Shown here in pieces: positions 12,101 through 24,394 of a stretch of 64,000 nt of DNA (within the stretch, counting starts at the first letter, position 1; every line of letters begins with the position of its first letter). Made by a program: the position numbers and the translations under genes. This stretch comes from Parelaphostrongylus tenuis (taxonomy: Eukaryota > Nematoda > Chromadorea > Rhabditida > Metastrongylidae): positions 1 to 64,000 of the forward strand of contig JAHQIW010001404.1 in the NCBI GenBank assembly GCA_019055375.1. Reading direction: 5' to 3'. The notes under the pieces are model-generated. The model was not told the origin of the DNA, ran no database searches, and saw only the letters and a list, made by a program, of their open reading frames with translations.

Positions 12101-15100
12101 TCAATTTCCTGCTTCCTTTTTTCTTCTTCTCTTTGGTTTTTTCCTCGAGTTGTAGTGGAAGAGATGTTAGAGATGTCTAGATTTAGAAATTTTTCGTTAT
12201 TTGGATTTGTCTAGTTCAACCAGTCAGAAAATTTTTCACTTATAAAGTCGATAGGTTTTGTCACTCATTTTTCAGTTGGTCCAGATCACAATTAACATAG
12301 GATATTTGGAGAAATCTTGTGAATCTTTGGGAGTGTACATCACAAAACTTACGAATGGAAGCGACATAAATGTATCAATGACTGCTCACCAACTCTCTCT
12401 GTCCGAAAGAGTGTTCAGAGATGCCAGGAGTGAAGTGGGTTTCGACCAGATAAATTTGCCCTTAGATAAAATCATGCGTTGTAGTGCGGTGAGTGATAAA
12501 GGTAGGCCCATGGAGAAGATCATTATATTATAATCTTCGGATTATTTTGAGAGATCACATCATCATTCTTTGCTTCTCGTGATTTTGAAATCTTCCCCAA
12601 AAGCGCTTTCGGGATATGGGATGACTGGATTGATGATTTTTGTGTTTTGATGGTGAATTTACAGAAAGCATGGATGTAGCAGCGTTATAGTGACAAGTGA
12701 TATCTGCAAGCTGAAGGAAATTACCAATTACCTTTATATTAACTGTCTAATTTCTCTTCAAATGGTGGGATATGATGTAAAGTGTAACTACAAAATACTT
12801 GGGAGCGAGCAAAATTTGGAATGTGATGTTCTACGGTGTTACCGTAGTGTTGCTGAAGGGAGTCTTGATATGTAAATTTTTCTTAGCAAAATATTTTGCA
12901 AATAGTATTTGAACAAATTGGAGGTGGAGGCGAGTCATAGGACAAGTTTTGGAAAGTACTTTGCAAAAAAAAAACACTTAAGTTCACTCATTCTATACAA
13001 AAAAGCGGCGTTGATCATCAATTCACGAAGAGGTCATTATTAATGATTATACCTCTCGCGATAAACTGTCCAGTGAGAATTGCTCTATATTGCTGTAACT
13101 ATCTTGTATGTTGAAGAATCTCGTCGACGTAGGTGTGAACTTGATTTTTCTCACACTCGAATGACCTAAAGTACTCCAGCATTCTTTGGGTAATGGATTT
13201 CGAACAAAATAAATGAATGGATAAAAGCAGAATGACGCTGACCAATCTTTCATCTTGTTCACACAACATTCAAGTATCGGAGACCTACACCAAGGTGGAA
13301 AAAATAACAAAGCGTGTCTTCTTATTTATTTCAAACTTGCACTTATATTTAGAACTTAAGCTAATCTTAGACTTTGAAGAAAAATGCAGTTCGTGAGAAG
13401 TTTTGTATCTCTTCAATGCCGAGGTTTCGAGATAGTCGGACTTTTGAGATATAACGAAACGTGTGTTATTTGACTTCTTCACTTTATAACATATCAGATT
13501 TCTATTTGGTTATTCGGAGGCAAAAGAAACGACCCTTTCACTAGACAAAAAAAGATCTTTGGCTAGTGCCCTACGTGACCTTCTTTTGTAAAAAGCTTTA
13601 TGACGCTGTAGCATTCAAAATTAAATTGTGTTTCACACCCTTTTCGCGCTTTCAATTTTATCACTCGTATAATTCCCTGGAAGCACAAAAAGCATATGAA
13701 CGTGTAGAGGAAATCCCGTAGTGTAAGAGTAATTCTTTTTATCTGATGTTTCTTCCAAAGCGGAGCGAGAGTCACAAATTAAGGATTTTAAGTTGCACCA
13801 CACTTGTGTAATACGCCAATCAAGCGATCGGTCGATTGCGGAACGTTGTGCAGAATGCACGGCGAGCATACACGTAGCCCAATCACTAGCACGTAAACAA
13901 GTGCTCCACGTATGTAAATCTCGGCGTTTTTCTCTACTACATTGCAGTGAGACGATCTTTCCAGATAATAACACAGCGTTGGAAACGTGGAAACCTACTC
14001 TATCTAAACATTTTATGATTTGAGGAAAGAAACCTGTCTTGCGAGAAGTATGCGTGTGTGGAAAGCAAATGTTTCCTTTCTGTGATAGCGTTCTTAGAAG
14101 TTTTTTTTTCAGAAGCAAACACATTTGGATTTTTGGGAGACTTGAACTAACGAAGGACTAGTAGTAGATTAAAGAGTTTTTTTTAGCGAAATTCAAGCGA
14201 AATAGAAAAAAGCGCGTGGTACGTGTGAAACATAACTTTGTTCTGAGTGCTGAAGTCCGTAGAAACGCCTTTTTAAAAGATAGCCATGTAGCGCAGTAGC
14301 CAGAGGTTTGAGCTTTCGAATGATTTTTGAATGCAATTGAAAGTCTGTGTCCAGCGAAAGAAATCGTTTCTTCATTTCTCCACGAATAACCGAAAAGATT
14401 CCATATCAGTGCTGCTATAAACTACCAGAGCGTTCTGTTTGCTTCCTTTGTTTCTTTCTATGTGTGTATATACTTGAAGAATTTATTCACTTCTCATCAT
14501 CATTGTTTCCTCAGGTTTTGCGGAAGAGTGATATTTCCTACATAGTGACGATACTGACCACCATTTGTTTCTCCAGATTAATGCCTGCTGTTATAGAAAG
14601 GATATCATCAGCATAGTGATTTCAGTGCTGCTGCTCATTTCGAATATGTTTTCATGTTGTCAAGTCTCAATGTGATAAAAAACAAGAAGAGCTATAATGT
14701 GTGCTTGTGACACTTTGTGTTCCGTCACCGTGTGACTATCAACCACTGTCCCGAACCCTTTCGCAGCCTCAGTCATTCTCACGACAGTTTTTCTTTCAGT
14801 GTTTTCCAATTTCTGGAATGACCTTGACAATAATGCGCAGGAGTTACTGGTCATGATATTGCAAAGGGAGGATGATATTCATAATGTGATTCAGATATTA
14901 TCGCATCCGTCAACTAACTTGAATAGTGCTTCATGAAAAAAATTTCCCTATCTCGAAGAGCACTGTTTTGACCCCGTTCTGCTGTTTCGACCAATAAATT
15001 GACTAGTCGCAGGATTTGTCGGTGGTTTCTAAGAATTCTGAACGCAATAAATGGCAATTTTCGTAAAGGCCATCGACTACGCGTGACAAAACATTAGCAC

Positions 15101-18100
15101 GTTTTTGCCCAGCATGTTAATGAAGTTCAAGGACGACAGAACACCATCTGCATCATTCTCATCAACATCATTCTATAGCTATTTAATTGCTTATAAGAGT
15201 GGGCACATCAAAGAGAGAGGTTTTCGTGATATGTGAGTTGTTTCACCATACATCCGAGAAAAGGGATATCAAAAAAGTAGTTTTGGTACGCTGTACAGAA
15301 TCCCAGAAGGCCTACCTTAGACTAGAAAGAATTGTTGTTGTTTTCAAGATTGAAACAGCGAAAAAGGAAAATTGGCAAGCATTGAATAAGTGATCGCCTA
15401 CCAAGATTGCCTGCTACTCAGTATCTAAACCTCGCTAACATTGACGTATCGCACAAGTACTGCAAGTAGCTTTTGCCTAAAGGCTGTATAATAATTTCAC
15501 TTTTTCGCCATATCACAGTTGGCACTTCATGGGTGATAAGTCCGTCAGATTTTCAGTGATTGCTTTCGATCTTATCGTGCTTCAGTCCAAAAATAAAATC
15601 TTTTCACAGTCCCACATTTGACATTCCGACCTAGGCTATAGTTTACTTCTCATCGCTGTCATTTCGAAGGAGCGACGTCATGCATTACTATTTTTGCCGA
15701 GAAACATCCAGGAGCGCTTTTCGGTAGACGTCCAGCGATTGGTGTGAACACATGAGTAGTTATCAGTTTTTCTCTATTGGGGAGATAAAGTTTATTGATC
15801 AAAGGCTATTCTGAAACTTTCCCTATTAGTATTTGGTGCTTTTATGTGCCGAATTAATGTGAAGCGTGATTGACTGATTTGTATGCAGATACATCTTCGC
15901 TCATGAATGTAGTCTGCGATCGCATACGGATCCGGCAATTCTGAATGCGTAACTTGATTTGTTTTTTTCCATGTAAAGGGAAACCTTTAGGTCACACTAT
16001 GTATTCTGTATTTTCTGGAAAACGAACAGCATAAACATCGTGATTTGATGCGGATTACCTTTCATCAAAGATATTCAAGCAACTCTTCAATTTTCATAAG
16101 ATTCATTAAGGTAGAGCAACAGATTGAAATGTGTATACGGGACAAGGTGGATGCCTTCATTGAGCTAGCACAATATGACTGGGAGTTGCCGGCTTCTTCA
16201 GGTATTGAAGCCTCTATTTGTACTTGAATGTGCATCTATTCTTGATCTATTTCACGGAGAGCAATCAGTGTTAATCACCTTGCTATTTTGTTATTGTCTA
16301 TATGCATGTCTTCATATATATGAGTAGAGTACATATGCATATATATGTTTGTGTATGCGTATGTAAGTGTATATACATATACACACATACACATACATAT
16401 ACCTTTGCGGACGATGAGGATCATTATTACACTCACTGGGCGCGCCGTTCGTACGGTTATGAAGAGTGATGCGTGCTCCAATAGAAATTCGGATCAGTTA
16501 AGTTTTCAAAGGAACATTATCATTAGAGAATAATGACATATCACTGATGGAAATTAAAGAATACTGACATATCACTGATGGAATGGTGTATGAATGATTT
16601 TGGCAAGATTAACGCTGATGCTTCCCAAAGTCTTCATTTTCAAAGGAATAAACCACGTCTTTGAGAAAGGGAGTATATTTTTCCAGCTGTTATTGAACAT
16701 TTTTTCTTATCTTTTTGATGGTTATGTAGGCAATCGATAGCTTGGAATATTTCAATTCTAACAATAAGCGTATTTTGTGAGAGAACTTCTTATTACGTTA
16801 CAAAATAAAAGATAACGTTTTGCAATCGCAGTTCGTTTTTTCTAATTTATAGCTGGTTTTTGGGATTATATAGTTAAATTCCGATTTTCATAAACTTTTT
16901 TGCCAGGAAAGAAATTGTGATTGGAAGGACTTTTGCAAACGTGTTTCTGTAAAGAATTACGCTCAGCTGTCTTGAAAATCCCTACTTTTGAGAACTATTT
17001 CTGTTGCATGCAATCGCACTTCAAGGATTGTATTCATAAGGCCCTAGTTTTTTTTTGTAGAAAAGACCTTTTTTACAAGATTATTAGTATCTGTTCCATT
17101 ATTCGAAGAATAGAAATCGCAGAACTAAGATCGAGTTTCGAAGAGGACATCTTCTGTTTTGCTGCTAACGAAATATTAATATTTTGCGCTTGCAGTAATG
17201 AAACCGTCCTTTTAATTTACAGCTGATTTCTCGATACGTATATAGTAGAACTTTATATTAAGGAAACCTCATTTTTACGAAAATTTGGTAATTTAACATT
17301 AGAGGGACCTCTGTTGACGAAGTTTCAGGGAAAGAACGCTTAGTTGTTTCAGAACTTCTTAATTTATATTATGAAAGCTACATATTGAGGAAACGCATTT
17401 TCAACTCTTCTTCAAAAATGCATGCATTTGAACCATATTTCACATCATGCTGTTATGAACAGTTCATTAAAACATTCATCAGCAAACAACAACCTGAAAT
17501 AACAACATGCACAAAAACAATCATAAATGCACTAATCTTTAGCAGTGCATAAGTATCCCTCGATACTTCTCCGTTATCTTCACCCTGTTTGAGCCCTTTG
17601 GTAAAAATGTTTTTCTTTGCTTTTATTTGAATTATAAGTAAACATTGGATAGCCGAAATTAAATGCATTCGAAAGGTGTATTTCAATTCTCAAATGACTT
17701 TTTTTGCGCTGCAGCAGCCGGATAAATATTTTATTTCACATTCAGAGATTTATCGCAGGATAATGTTTTTTCTATAAACAGTCAATAGCTATTCGATAGC
17801 GCAACTCTTAGAAATTTCAAAAACGCGGTTAGTTTTTGGAGAGGACTTCTTAGAGCGCAGTAACAGTCAAAAGAGATTGGGTTTCGCAATCCAAAAGGTG
17901 AGGATTTGACGACACCAAGTCACCGCGGTTTCTGCAACACATCGATTAACTGCGAAACGTCATCTTCTTTCGACTGCTACAGTACAATGAGGAGTTCTTT
18001 CTAAAAACAAAATTATCATGGGACACGCCGCGATTAAAGCTGTCGAACAGTTATTAAAAGTTAGCGGAAAAGCTTTGTTCAGCGAGGAGTGTTTGAGTGC

Positions 18101-19546
18101 GAAAGATATTTCAATTTCTACTCTTAGACTCTTTAGGGAGCCGTTCTGAAAATAAGGTATATCTTCCAAACTTTTGATATTTCGGCTATCAAATAATTAT
18201 TAGAACCTAAAAAAATTGGAAAACGTGTTTTTCTAAAAGGTTAGAACAGGTTGCGGTAGAAAGAGATCCAAACTGCGAAACCTATTATTGTTTTGACTGC
18301 TACGGCGCTCTGGAAAATCCTTTTTAAAGCCAAGTGTTCCGTTGGATTTGCTGAGATCTGGCCTATTTAATAATTGTTAATCATCATGAAAGAACTTTTG
18401 TCCGGCGAGAAATGCCTGAATGTGGAACAAAATTTTATTTTGAATGTGACAGCATAAAAAAACACGCCATTTATGGAATAGAATGTGCCGGTTCAATTCG
18501 CTTGACTATGGCTATCAAATGATTGCCAAGAAGTTCTACAAAGGTAAAAAATCCGTTTTTATCAAAGAGCTCGAACAGGCTGGAGATAACGGAAGAGATT
18601 CACATCCCTTTATCTCTTCCTCGATTAGCTTCACTATGAACAAAGAATTTAAACTAAATTGCGCATTGATCTGAGAAATGAAATTTGGAGTGCACTAATA
18701 ATTAGCCAAATATTAAGAATTATCGATGAACGGGATCGCTTGCATAAGCAGCATAGTTTTTGATAACTATTTGTTTTTTTTTTGCTAATTTCCAGCTAGT
18801 ATGGTGGACTTTATGTAGTTTATGCAATAAAGTATATAAAAACTGAAAGAAATAAAAGATAATTCGATTGATTTGTGGGCAACTATGAATGAAATATCAT
18901 GCTAATGTTCGATGAAGGTTTCAAGAATAGCCCTTTCATAGATGCATGGTTTTTTCCTGTAAAATGTGGAATATAAATAGAGCAATTGCGTTATTTTCAG
19001 TAGAAATACCTTATTGAAGTCTGTTCTATCACTCTGACCATTTATTGACACAGAAATCCCATTTATCGACGAACAAACTATAAAATTCATCAGAAATTGC
19101 CACATTAGTATTAGCGCTCGCCGGCAGCTTTTCTTCGTAGCCGTCCGAACTGCCCGATAGCCGAAAATGGCGCCATCCGCGAAAGGATACATATAAGTAC
19201 ATGCATATATATATATGATCATATATATGCATATATATATATATATATACATGTGTGTACACATGTATAAGGGGGCTGTGGCCGAGTGGTTGCGATACTC
19301 GTCGCAGCCTCTGCGGAGCCGGGTTCCACCCCCAACTCTATCCGGCAGTTAACATCAACACCTTATGGAGCGCCACAGCCACGCTAACCTCGAGATTGCA
19401 AGGAGACATGAATGATCGGTATTCTACGTCTTCCAAGAAGAAGACGAAAAGCGAAACGAATGCTAGAAGTAATGGGATCCGCACAACAAAAGATTGGAAT
19501 GACGGTCCATATAAATAGATAAAAAGAAAATACATTTATGGATATG

Positions 19547-19579
<33 letters not shown>

Positions 19580-22500
19580 GTATATGTATATGTATCTATT
19601 TACATGGCATATGAATGGATATACAACAAATATGTTTGTGTATACACATGTAAACGCACATTTATGCACTTATGCGCATGTACATGTAATGTGCATAAGT
19701 ATGTAAGCCCAATTGGCTACTGTAATACATAATTATTTGAGGTGAAGTATGAGAATACTACTTTCAGGTCATGCTTCGGAATACATCAGTGACCTAATCA
19801 ATTATCTTTCAACTACTTTCCTGTCTTTCACAAATCTTCCGTCTGTGCTTGCGCGTCATGTTTGCATGCAGGTGAGGAGAACTCAGTTTTTCTCTCAGTT
19901 TCTATATATTACCGTTGTGACAGGCGATGGTGAAGTCAAATTTTCTACTACAGTTATGAATATTCAACAAAACGTCTCCTGGTTCCAAGGACCAAAATGA
20001 TTTTGATCTTCATGAGTGTAGTAGATTGAAAGCAAGGAGACGCTATGGCTCAGCTATCTTCAAGACTATTAGAAATTTCTACTCGACCAGCTTTTTACGA
20101 CACTTATGAGCGTAGCGAAATTCAACCCTCTGATATAGATATGGATAGATATGAAAGCATGTTATTGGCCCTGCAGAACAGGCAGTTCGTCCCATTACAC
20201 CTGCATCTCTTGGAAGGAATTAGTTGGTTTTGGCTTGCGTTCAATTTCGTTATTCACCACTTGGGGAAGCAGTATGTGCTTCCGTGATTAAACGAACAGA
20301 TATCCCTCGTTAAAAAAGAGATCTGTAGCTCATAGATAGCAAGTGTTATAATTCGAGGAGAGAAGTTTCGGAGCAAAGAAATTACTGTTCTCATTTACAG
20401 ACTTGTAAACATTTATCGTCAAGACTGTCCGAAGTGTTACTGTCACCAGAAGTGCGTGCTATCTCCATGGGAGCATTGGAGCAGTTCAGTTTGGACGTTA
20501 TGCAATGCGAAATGTTCACAGCTCGATGTCCTGTAGCCGGATTCGATCATAACACTCTTCCAATGACATTCGCACATCTAAGGTTGGTTTTTTTCTATTA
20601 GCGTCCACTGTGATACGCATAATGATCAGGTGTACAATCGATTGACTAATTCTTCATGTGGAGAAAGATCCGTTCCGTTGTCTTGTCCACGACAGTTGTC
20701 GGTTTGGGTGTGTATTCAGCTCATGACTCTTTCCTGTAACGTAAAGGGTCCAAGCTATCTATACTTTGTTTTGAAGTGTATTCTTCAACTTCTCAACTAT
20801 AAATTAGCCCAGATAATGCGGCGCTGTCCGGGTAAATGTTATGTGTACCGTTAGGACCTAAGAAGACATTTACTTGTTCCATAAATGACGATTATGAATC
20901 CCAACGTGATTAAAGTGTCAACCTACGCATCTGCAATACTACAAAGTGCTGGAAACGCCGTTCGGTCAAACAAACTGAGCGTATGTTTCGAATCTTTCTA
21001 AAAACGGTGGCTTGTCTGTGAGGCGCGGATGTAGTCTGTTCAGTTCTCTTTTCAAGCGCGATTGCTCACTGCCGTTTTCCATGTTTATTGAATGGTGTCG
21101 ATATTGCCAGTTATATGGTTTGTGTAATTGAAAATATCATCTACTTGGTTGTTTACCCTTCCACCGTAGATTTTCGAATAGCTATGATGGTTCCTTGCGC
21201 AGTTTTTGTGCTCCTTTTTCATCAAACTCTTTGATTGTCGCCTTCGTTTCATTGATATCGCACAAAGTTTCACAATATCGGCAGCAACACAATGCTTTCA
21301 TATCAATTCCTATACCTTTGGGCCTTTTGCTGAAGAAGTTTATCAGTTGATATGAAAATGATTTCAACCTTCTATAGCCAGCACAATGGTAGGCCAATAT
21401 TGGTTTTGACTTTACAAAACATTTTTTTCATGATGAAAGAGGTTTGAACATGATTATGTAGCTTTTATGTCTTGTCGATAAGTTCAGACGCGGCTCGAAT
21501 GCTCTGCAGCAGAATCCACTTTGAAATCGGTCTTATTCGTCTGGAATTTGTGTATGATCAAAGAGACGGTGATTTTCTTAAAAAGGTTATGGAGTTTATC
21601 CATGAACTAAGTAGAATTAGAGCAGAGTTGTGAACCTCGCTGTGGCCACTTTCCATTGCGAGAAGTGCGTTTAATTCTTGATTTGGAAAAAATTCACTTA
21701 GATACCGTTTGACATAGAAACTGTATATGTTTTCATATGCCTATGGTCATTTTTGAGACATGCGTGTGGTCCGTAATAGGGCAATTTATAGAGCCGGTAT
21801 TCAGCGACATCTCTTCTTGATGATTTATAACTACTAGTGTGACACCACCTTTCGCTTCCAAGAATGCGACCTATCTCCACATAAGTTATTATTCAAGAGC
21901 AGTTTTCCTTTCTTTCCAAAACCTGAATTTTCATTTTCTAATTAGGACCCTCTTCCTCAATTAAAACGTTGACAACGATCTAAGCTGTTATTAGCTCTGA
22001 CCGCGCGCCGCGTGTTTGCGAAAAATCATCTATGTCACGGGAAGAGCACATTGTTTTGAAAGAGAACATATTCCCGGCTATTATTCAATTTCGTTCTTTG
22101 TCGTCCATTTTCTTGTAGTCATTTGATAGCTTAAGAAATGCCTATTCTTCCACTAAGTTTGCTTCGTTAAATGATTTTTTTTAGTACGTCTACTGGCGAA
22201 AAAAGAACGCTTTGCTAGCAGACTTCACGTTTGTATATCTATGTGGATTTTTCCTTGAAATCGGAGGTTTTAGGAAAAAGCATCCCATTGTTTCTGCTAC
22301 AGATAGCTTTGTGATCTTCTATCTTATTTTACCATTTACTGGCGACCAAATTCCCTTTAGTGACGATAAAAATCCACATTTCATTAGAAAACTACCACAA
22401 CGTCATTATAGCAGCCACGCTCGCCGCACGACGTCGAGTTCACTCATATCCGTTCAAGATCAGCAATTGTCAAACGACCACGGGTGATACAAATTTTTCC

Positions 22501-22853
22501 AGGCAGCTATTGGAACTTGTGATGAGCAACGACTGGACGTCTTATCTTGCTGAATACGGTCAGGAAAATGGTACATATGTCCGTGTCAACGCTGCTACTG
22601 CCACGCAATTATTAGAAAAGTACGAGTGCTCTATTCTACTTTTCTAGACTGTGATGTTTTGAAAGTGGAAATTGATTCATGTAAAAATCAAAATATTTGT
22701 TGATATGAATGGTCATCCTTCTTCTCAAGTTACTTATATTCCAGGATGATCGAATTTGAAAAGAAAAGCGCAGGTTTCTTCGGTATCAATAAAGGTGATC
22801 GAAAGAAGTTATTGGATACAATTATACGACAGTTGCGTGCTTTATCTTCCTAA
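3188..22853 (+). CDS. sec-15: Exocyst complex component Sec15 (23 coding exons)
   Basis: Exocyst subunit that links Rab GTPases on secretory vesicles to the Sec10 side of the tethering complex at the plasma membrane (family knowledge). Exons: 3188-3266, 3329-3410, 3495-3579, 3956-4036, 5141-5223, 5280-5381, 5442-5568, 5649-5726, 5799-5869, 8907-9009, 9120-9172, 9239-9344, 9406-9573, 11203-11324, 11446-11599, 11729-11868, 11989-12064, 12276-12434, 16111-16201, 19768-19871, 20401-20582, 22503-22619, 22745-22853. All phases join: 2,472 nt, 823 residues, no internal stop. Sec15 landmarks in order are GFVDSMKELL (exon 4), CLPVLENYAKLQELM (6), LIDFTPVHRC (11-12), IIGFFVVEDHI (13), RDQYNEILM (15), FIELAQYDWELP (19), ISMGALEQFSLDVMQCEMF (21), DWTSYLAEYG (22) and DRKKLLDTIIRQLRAL (23). 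The length is close to the human protein (about 804). The start at 3188 is preferred over the internal ATG at 3337 because exon 1 splices in frame through a GTAGGT donor and is conserved in a pseudogene copy at 35992. Donors of exons 2 (GTTCAA) and 16 (GTGGGG) are weak. Extra exons in the 3-kb intron 9 cannot be excluded. Confidence 0.93.
3676..3832 (-). mobile_element. tRNA-like repeat in sec-15 intron 3
   Basis: ATGCAAAATTTCGAACC at the left reads on the minus strand as a B-box-like GGTTCGAAAT. A partly matching inverted end lies near 3815-3832. The left end resembles 50220-50260, 57025-57105 and 60130-60170 (GCAAAACTTTCGA). The element is degenerate and its boundaries are uncertain. Confidence 0.35.
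4250..4980 (-). mobile_element. Internally deleted mariner-family element
   Basis: It lies in sec-15 intron 4. Inverted ends (ATTGCTTAAGGACACTATTC near 4300 and its diverged mirror near 4915) enclose a minus-strand transposase remnant. TVDEK, with the first catalytic Asp, comes almost directly after the terminal repeat, so the DNA-binding N-terminal half is deleted. VQDNARLH (second Asp) is in frame in the 4735-4508 reading frame. The third-Asp motif PDLSPSD is present at about 4493-4517 but in another frame. The C-terminus ends QKCVESHGSCFE then stop, just before the terminal repeat. Stops and the frameshift make it inactive. Confidence 0.8.
5906..6335. mobile_element. CACGTG foldback MITE in sec-15 intron 9
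   Basis: The arms 5906-6020 and 6222-6335 are about 110-bp inverted repeats. They share TTTGAGCCAACT, GGTCTGGTAAGGGCTC, CCCGATACACGTGTTTCGTC and CTCGTCAGTCGGGCAGA. The centre includes ACACAGAGTGTT. The same arm motifs recur in the nested foldback at 55815-56516, so this is a family. No transposase reading frame is seen inside. Confidence 0.8.
6336..8906. other. Rest of sec-15 intron 9, no gene seen
   Basis: I found no reading frame with recognisable protein features here. A frame of 112 codons at 6507-6845 is Phe/Ser/Arg-rich and has no homologue I know. A stretch near 8390-8500 resembles the dispersed AT-rich repeat described at 17690-18440. Confidence 0.5.
10990..11182 (-). mobile_element. 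tRNA-core foldback in sec-15 intron 13
   Basis: The ends CAAAAGTTCGAATTTCG and AGGTTCGAAGTTTTGG are inverted repeats, followed inward by CGTCTCACC / AGTGAGACG. Read on the minus strand, the core carries CCGGTAGAGCAGCAACCGG (A-box-like) and GAGGGTTCAATTCC (B-box). An internal GGCACGTGCC / GCACGTGCC pair forms a second stem. It has the same architecture as the 1345-1468 family but different sequence. Confidence 0.6.
12435..16110. other. sec-15 intron 18, no gene seen
   Basis: This is the longest intron (3,676 bp). Exon 18 could read through to 12530 in the same frame, but the Sec15 alignment jumps from RDARSE to VEQQIEM exactly at the GTGGGT donor, so the read-through is intronic. A 163-codon minus frame at 14124-13633 has no recognisable features. 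Repeat-like AT-rich segments occur throughout. Confidence 0.6.
16311..16402. repeat. TA/TATG/ACAC microsatellite
   Basis: Alternating purine-pyrimidine repeat (ATATATG, GTATATAC, ACACATAC) in sec-15 intron 19. It appears as low-complexity Tyr/Met/His coding in several frames, which are not genes. Confidence 0.8.
17690..18440. repeat. Dispersed AT-rich repeat cluster
   Basis: Several diverged units here share GCAGTAACAGTCAAAA, GACTGCTACAG and CGGCGAGAAATG-like words. Units with the same vocabulary (GCTGTAACATTCAAAATAAAATC, TTTCGCTGGACAAAACTCC) occur at about 10400-10720, 23500-24130, 25240-25470, 29380-29760, 40840-41040, 51490-51680 and 58690-58890. No protein signal is seen. It is probably an old non-autonomous element family. 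Confidence 0.5.
19190..19262. repeat. TA microsatellite
   Basis: (TA)n with ATGCATATAT interruptions, immediately 5' of the SINE-A copy at 19263. Confidence 0.85.
19263..19490 (+). mobile_element. SINE-A, best-preserved copy
   Basis: The head is a recognisable type-II tRNA derivative: GGCTGTGGCCGAGTGGTTGC (A box) and GCCGGGTTCCACCCC (B box). The tail carries CTATCCGGCAGT, ACCTCGAGATTGC, AAGGAGACATGAATGATCGG and GAATGCTAGAAGTAATGGG. It sits between two TA microsatellites (19190-19262 and 19537-19600) inside sec-15 intron 19. It is the reference copy for 540-645 and 2228-2455. Confidence 0.8.
19537..19600. repeat. TA microsatellite
   Basis: (TA)n and TATG units directly 3' of the SINE-A copy. 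Confidence 0.85.
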
Positions 22854-22857
22854 TAAA
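22852..22857 (+). terminator. Poly(A) signal overlapping the sec-15 stop
   Basis: The stop codon TAA (22851-22853) and the next bases read TAATAAATG, so a canonical AATAAA starts at the second base of the stop codon. Cleavage usually follows 10-20 nt downstream, which would leave a 3' UTR of only about 15-30 nt. No other AATAAA is apparent in the next 100 bp. Confidence 0.7.
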
Positions 22858-24394
22858 TGTGATGTATAGTTGAAACATGTGTCATTCTGGCCATGATTTC
22901 ACTATCAAATTACGTCTCATTCAATCTCATACGTTTCCAGAGTAATTTCATAAGTAAAAGAAATGAATTTACATAATGGCTGGTCGTTCAAAATGCTTGC
23001 GATGTAGCCAGTATTTCTATATATTTTAATTCCTGCTTGATTTTCGTGAATTCAAGCAAAGTTTCCAGTATCTGCTCCATCTGATGCGCATCTTCTTAGT
23101 AGTAAGCAAGATATCTATTGAAATTGAATGCCCCTGCAATGCTTTCAATAGGATGCTGGCACTAAATGAAGGGTTTTGACTGCGAAAATTGCTAGAGTCG
23201 TTGAAACGAGGTGACGTAAATCTTGAGGTCAAAAACCCAAATTGCAATTTCAACCATTGTCCATTTTTTTCTTTTTTGACGAAGCGTCTTTACTGACTGT
23301 GCATTCAAGATTTTGAATCTAATCCATTTCCAAAGCCAAGTACATTTTCAGCTAATCCATTCCTTGGTATTTGGGAAAACACTTTCCGTTATCCGTAATC
23401 ATTCATTCGTAAAGGATCTCTCAGATGGAGGGAGTTTTCCACTAGACCTTGAATAATCATTCGGGAGCTTTAATCTTTTTGATGTGTACTTAGCTTTTGA
23501 AAGAATCTTTTTACTGCAGTGTAGCCTTGAAAATAAAATCGAGTTTCACATGCGGCGCCCTTTTGCGCGTATCTTCGTTATTTATTTGATAAGCGTTGAC
23601 TTCGAATGTCGAGAGTAATCTTATTTCCGTTGTTACGACACATTGAAAAAGTCTTACTATGGAAATCTCTTCAATCAAATCGCCAAATTCCGAGCCCTCG
23701 AATAATTACGAAAATTAGAAGAAAAACTGTCTCCAGCGAAGAATGCGACGAAACGCGTTTGTGTCAGACGTAATCTTCTTTTTGCCACTAAAGCGCACTG
23801 AAGAAGACATCTAGAGTGAATTATAACCTTGAAGTCGTTGAAATTAAAGCTATCAGAGATCGCTAGACCCTAAAAAAGCAAATAACGCATTAGCCCCAAA
23901 GTGTTTAAATGATTACGGAGATGACGTAGATCGTTTCCGTTATTGGGAAGGAAATGGAGGAGAATTTTTTTGCAGGAGAAGGACTTTCCACCAGATTTAT
24001 AGCAAACATTCCAAGGCCTAGATCTCAAGAAATTGAAACAATGTACTTTTTTCTTAGAAGGCTTTTTTACAGCGCAGTGGAATTCAAGATAAAATTATGT
24101 TTCACCTGCGGTTCGCTTATCGCGCTTTTATATCGTATCACAGAGCTTTTCCCTCGGACTATTAGTAACGCAAATTTCGGGAATTCCAATGCTATTACTT
24201 ACTTGGACGATCCGTCTTCACGAATTTTGCCTACCCCCACACATCTTCCATTCGTCTCGTCTTCTCGCGATTATCGTCCATGGCGGTGGTTTCATTTGAT
24301 TCCATGGCCACTGGCACGACTTTCATACCGTGATTGGTAGAGTATCGGGAGGTACGAATATAGTGATGCGAATACAGACATGAATACAGCTGAT
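22858..24394. other. Intergenic, no gene seen
   Basis: AT-rich sequence with diverged units of the dispersed repeat described at 17690-18440 (about 23500-24130). A 128-codon + frame at 23954-24340 overlaps those units and shows no protein features I recognise. Confidence 0.5.

Noticed and set aside
12258..12533. Open frame extending past exon 18 of sec-15
   Set aside because: The Sec15 alignment continues from residue E at 12434 to the exon at 16111. The extension VGFDQINLP has no counterpart in the family and a GTGGGT donor sits at the switch point.
13633..14124. 163-codon minus-strand frame in sec-15 intron 18
   Set aside because: It has no recognisable domain, a low-complexity start (KKKLLR), lies inside an intron and overlaps several competing frames on both strands.
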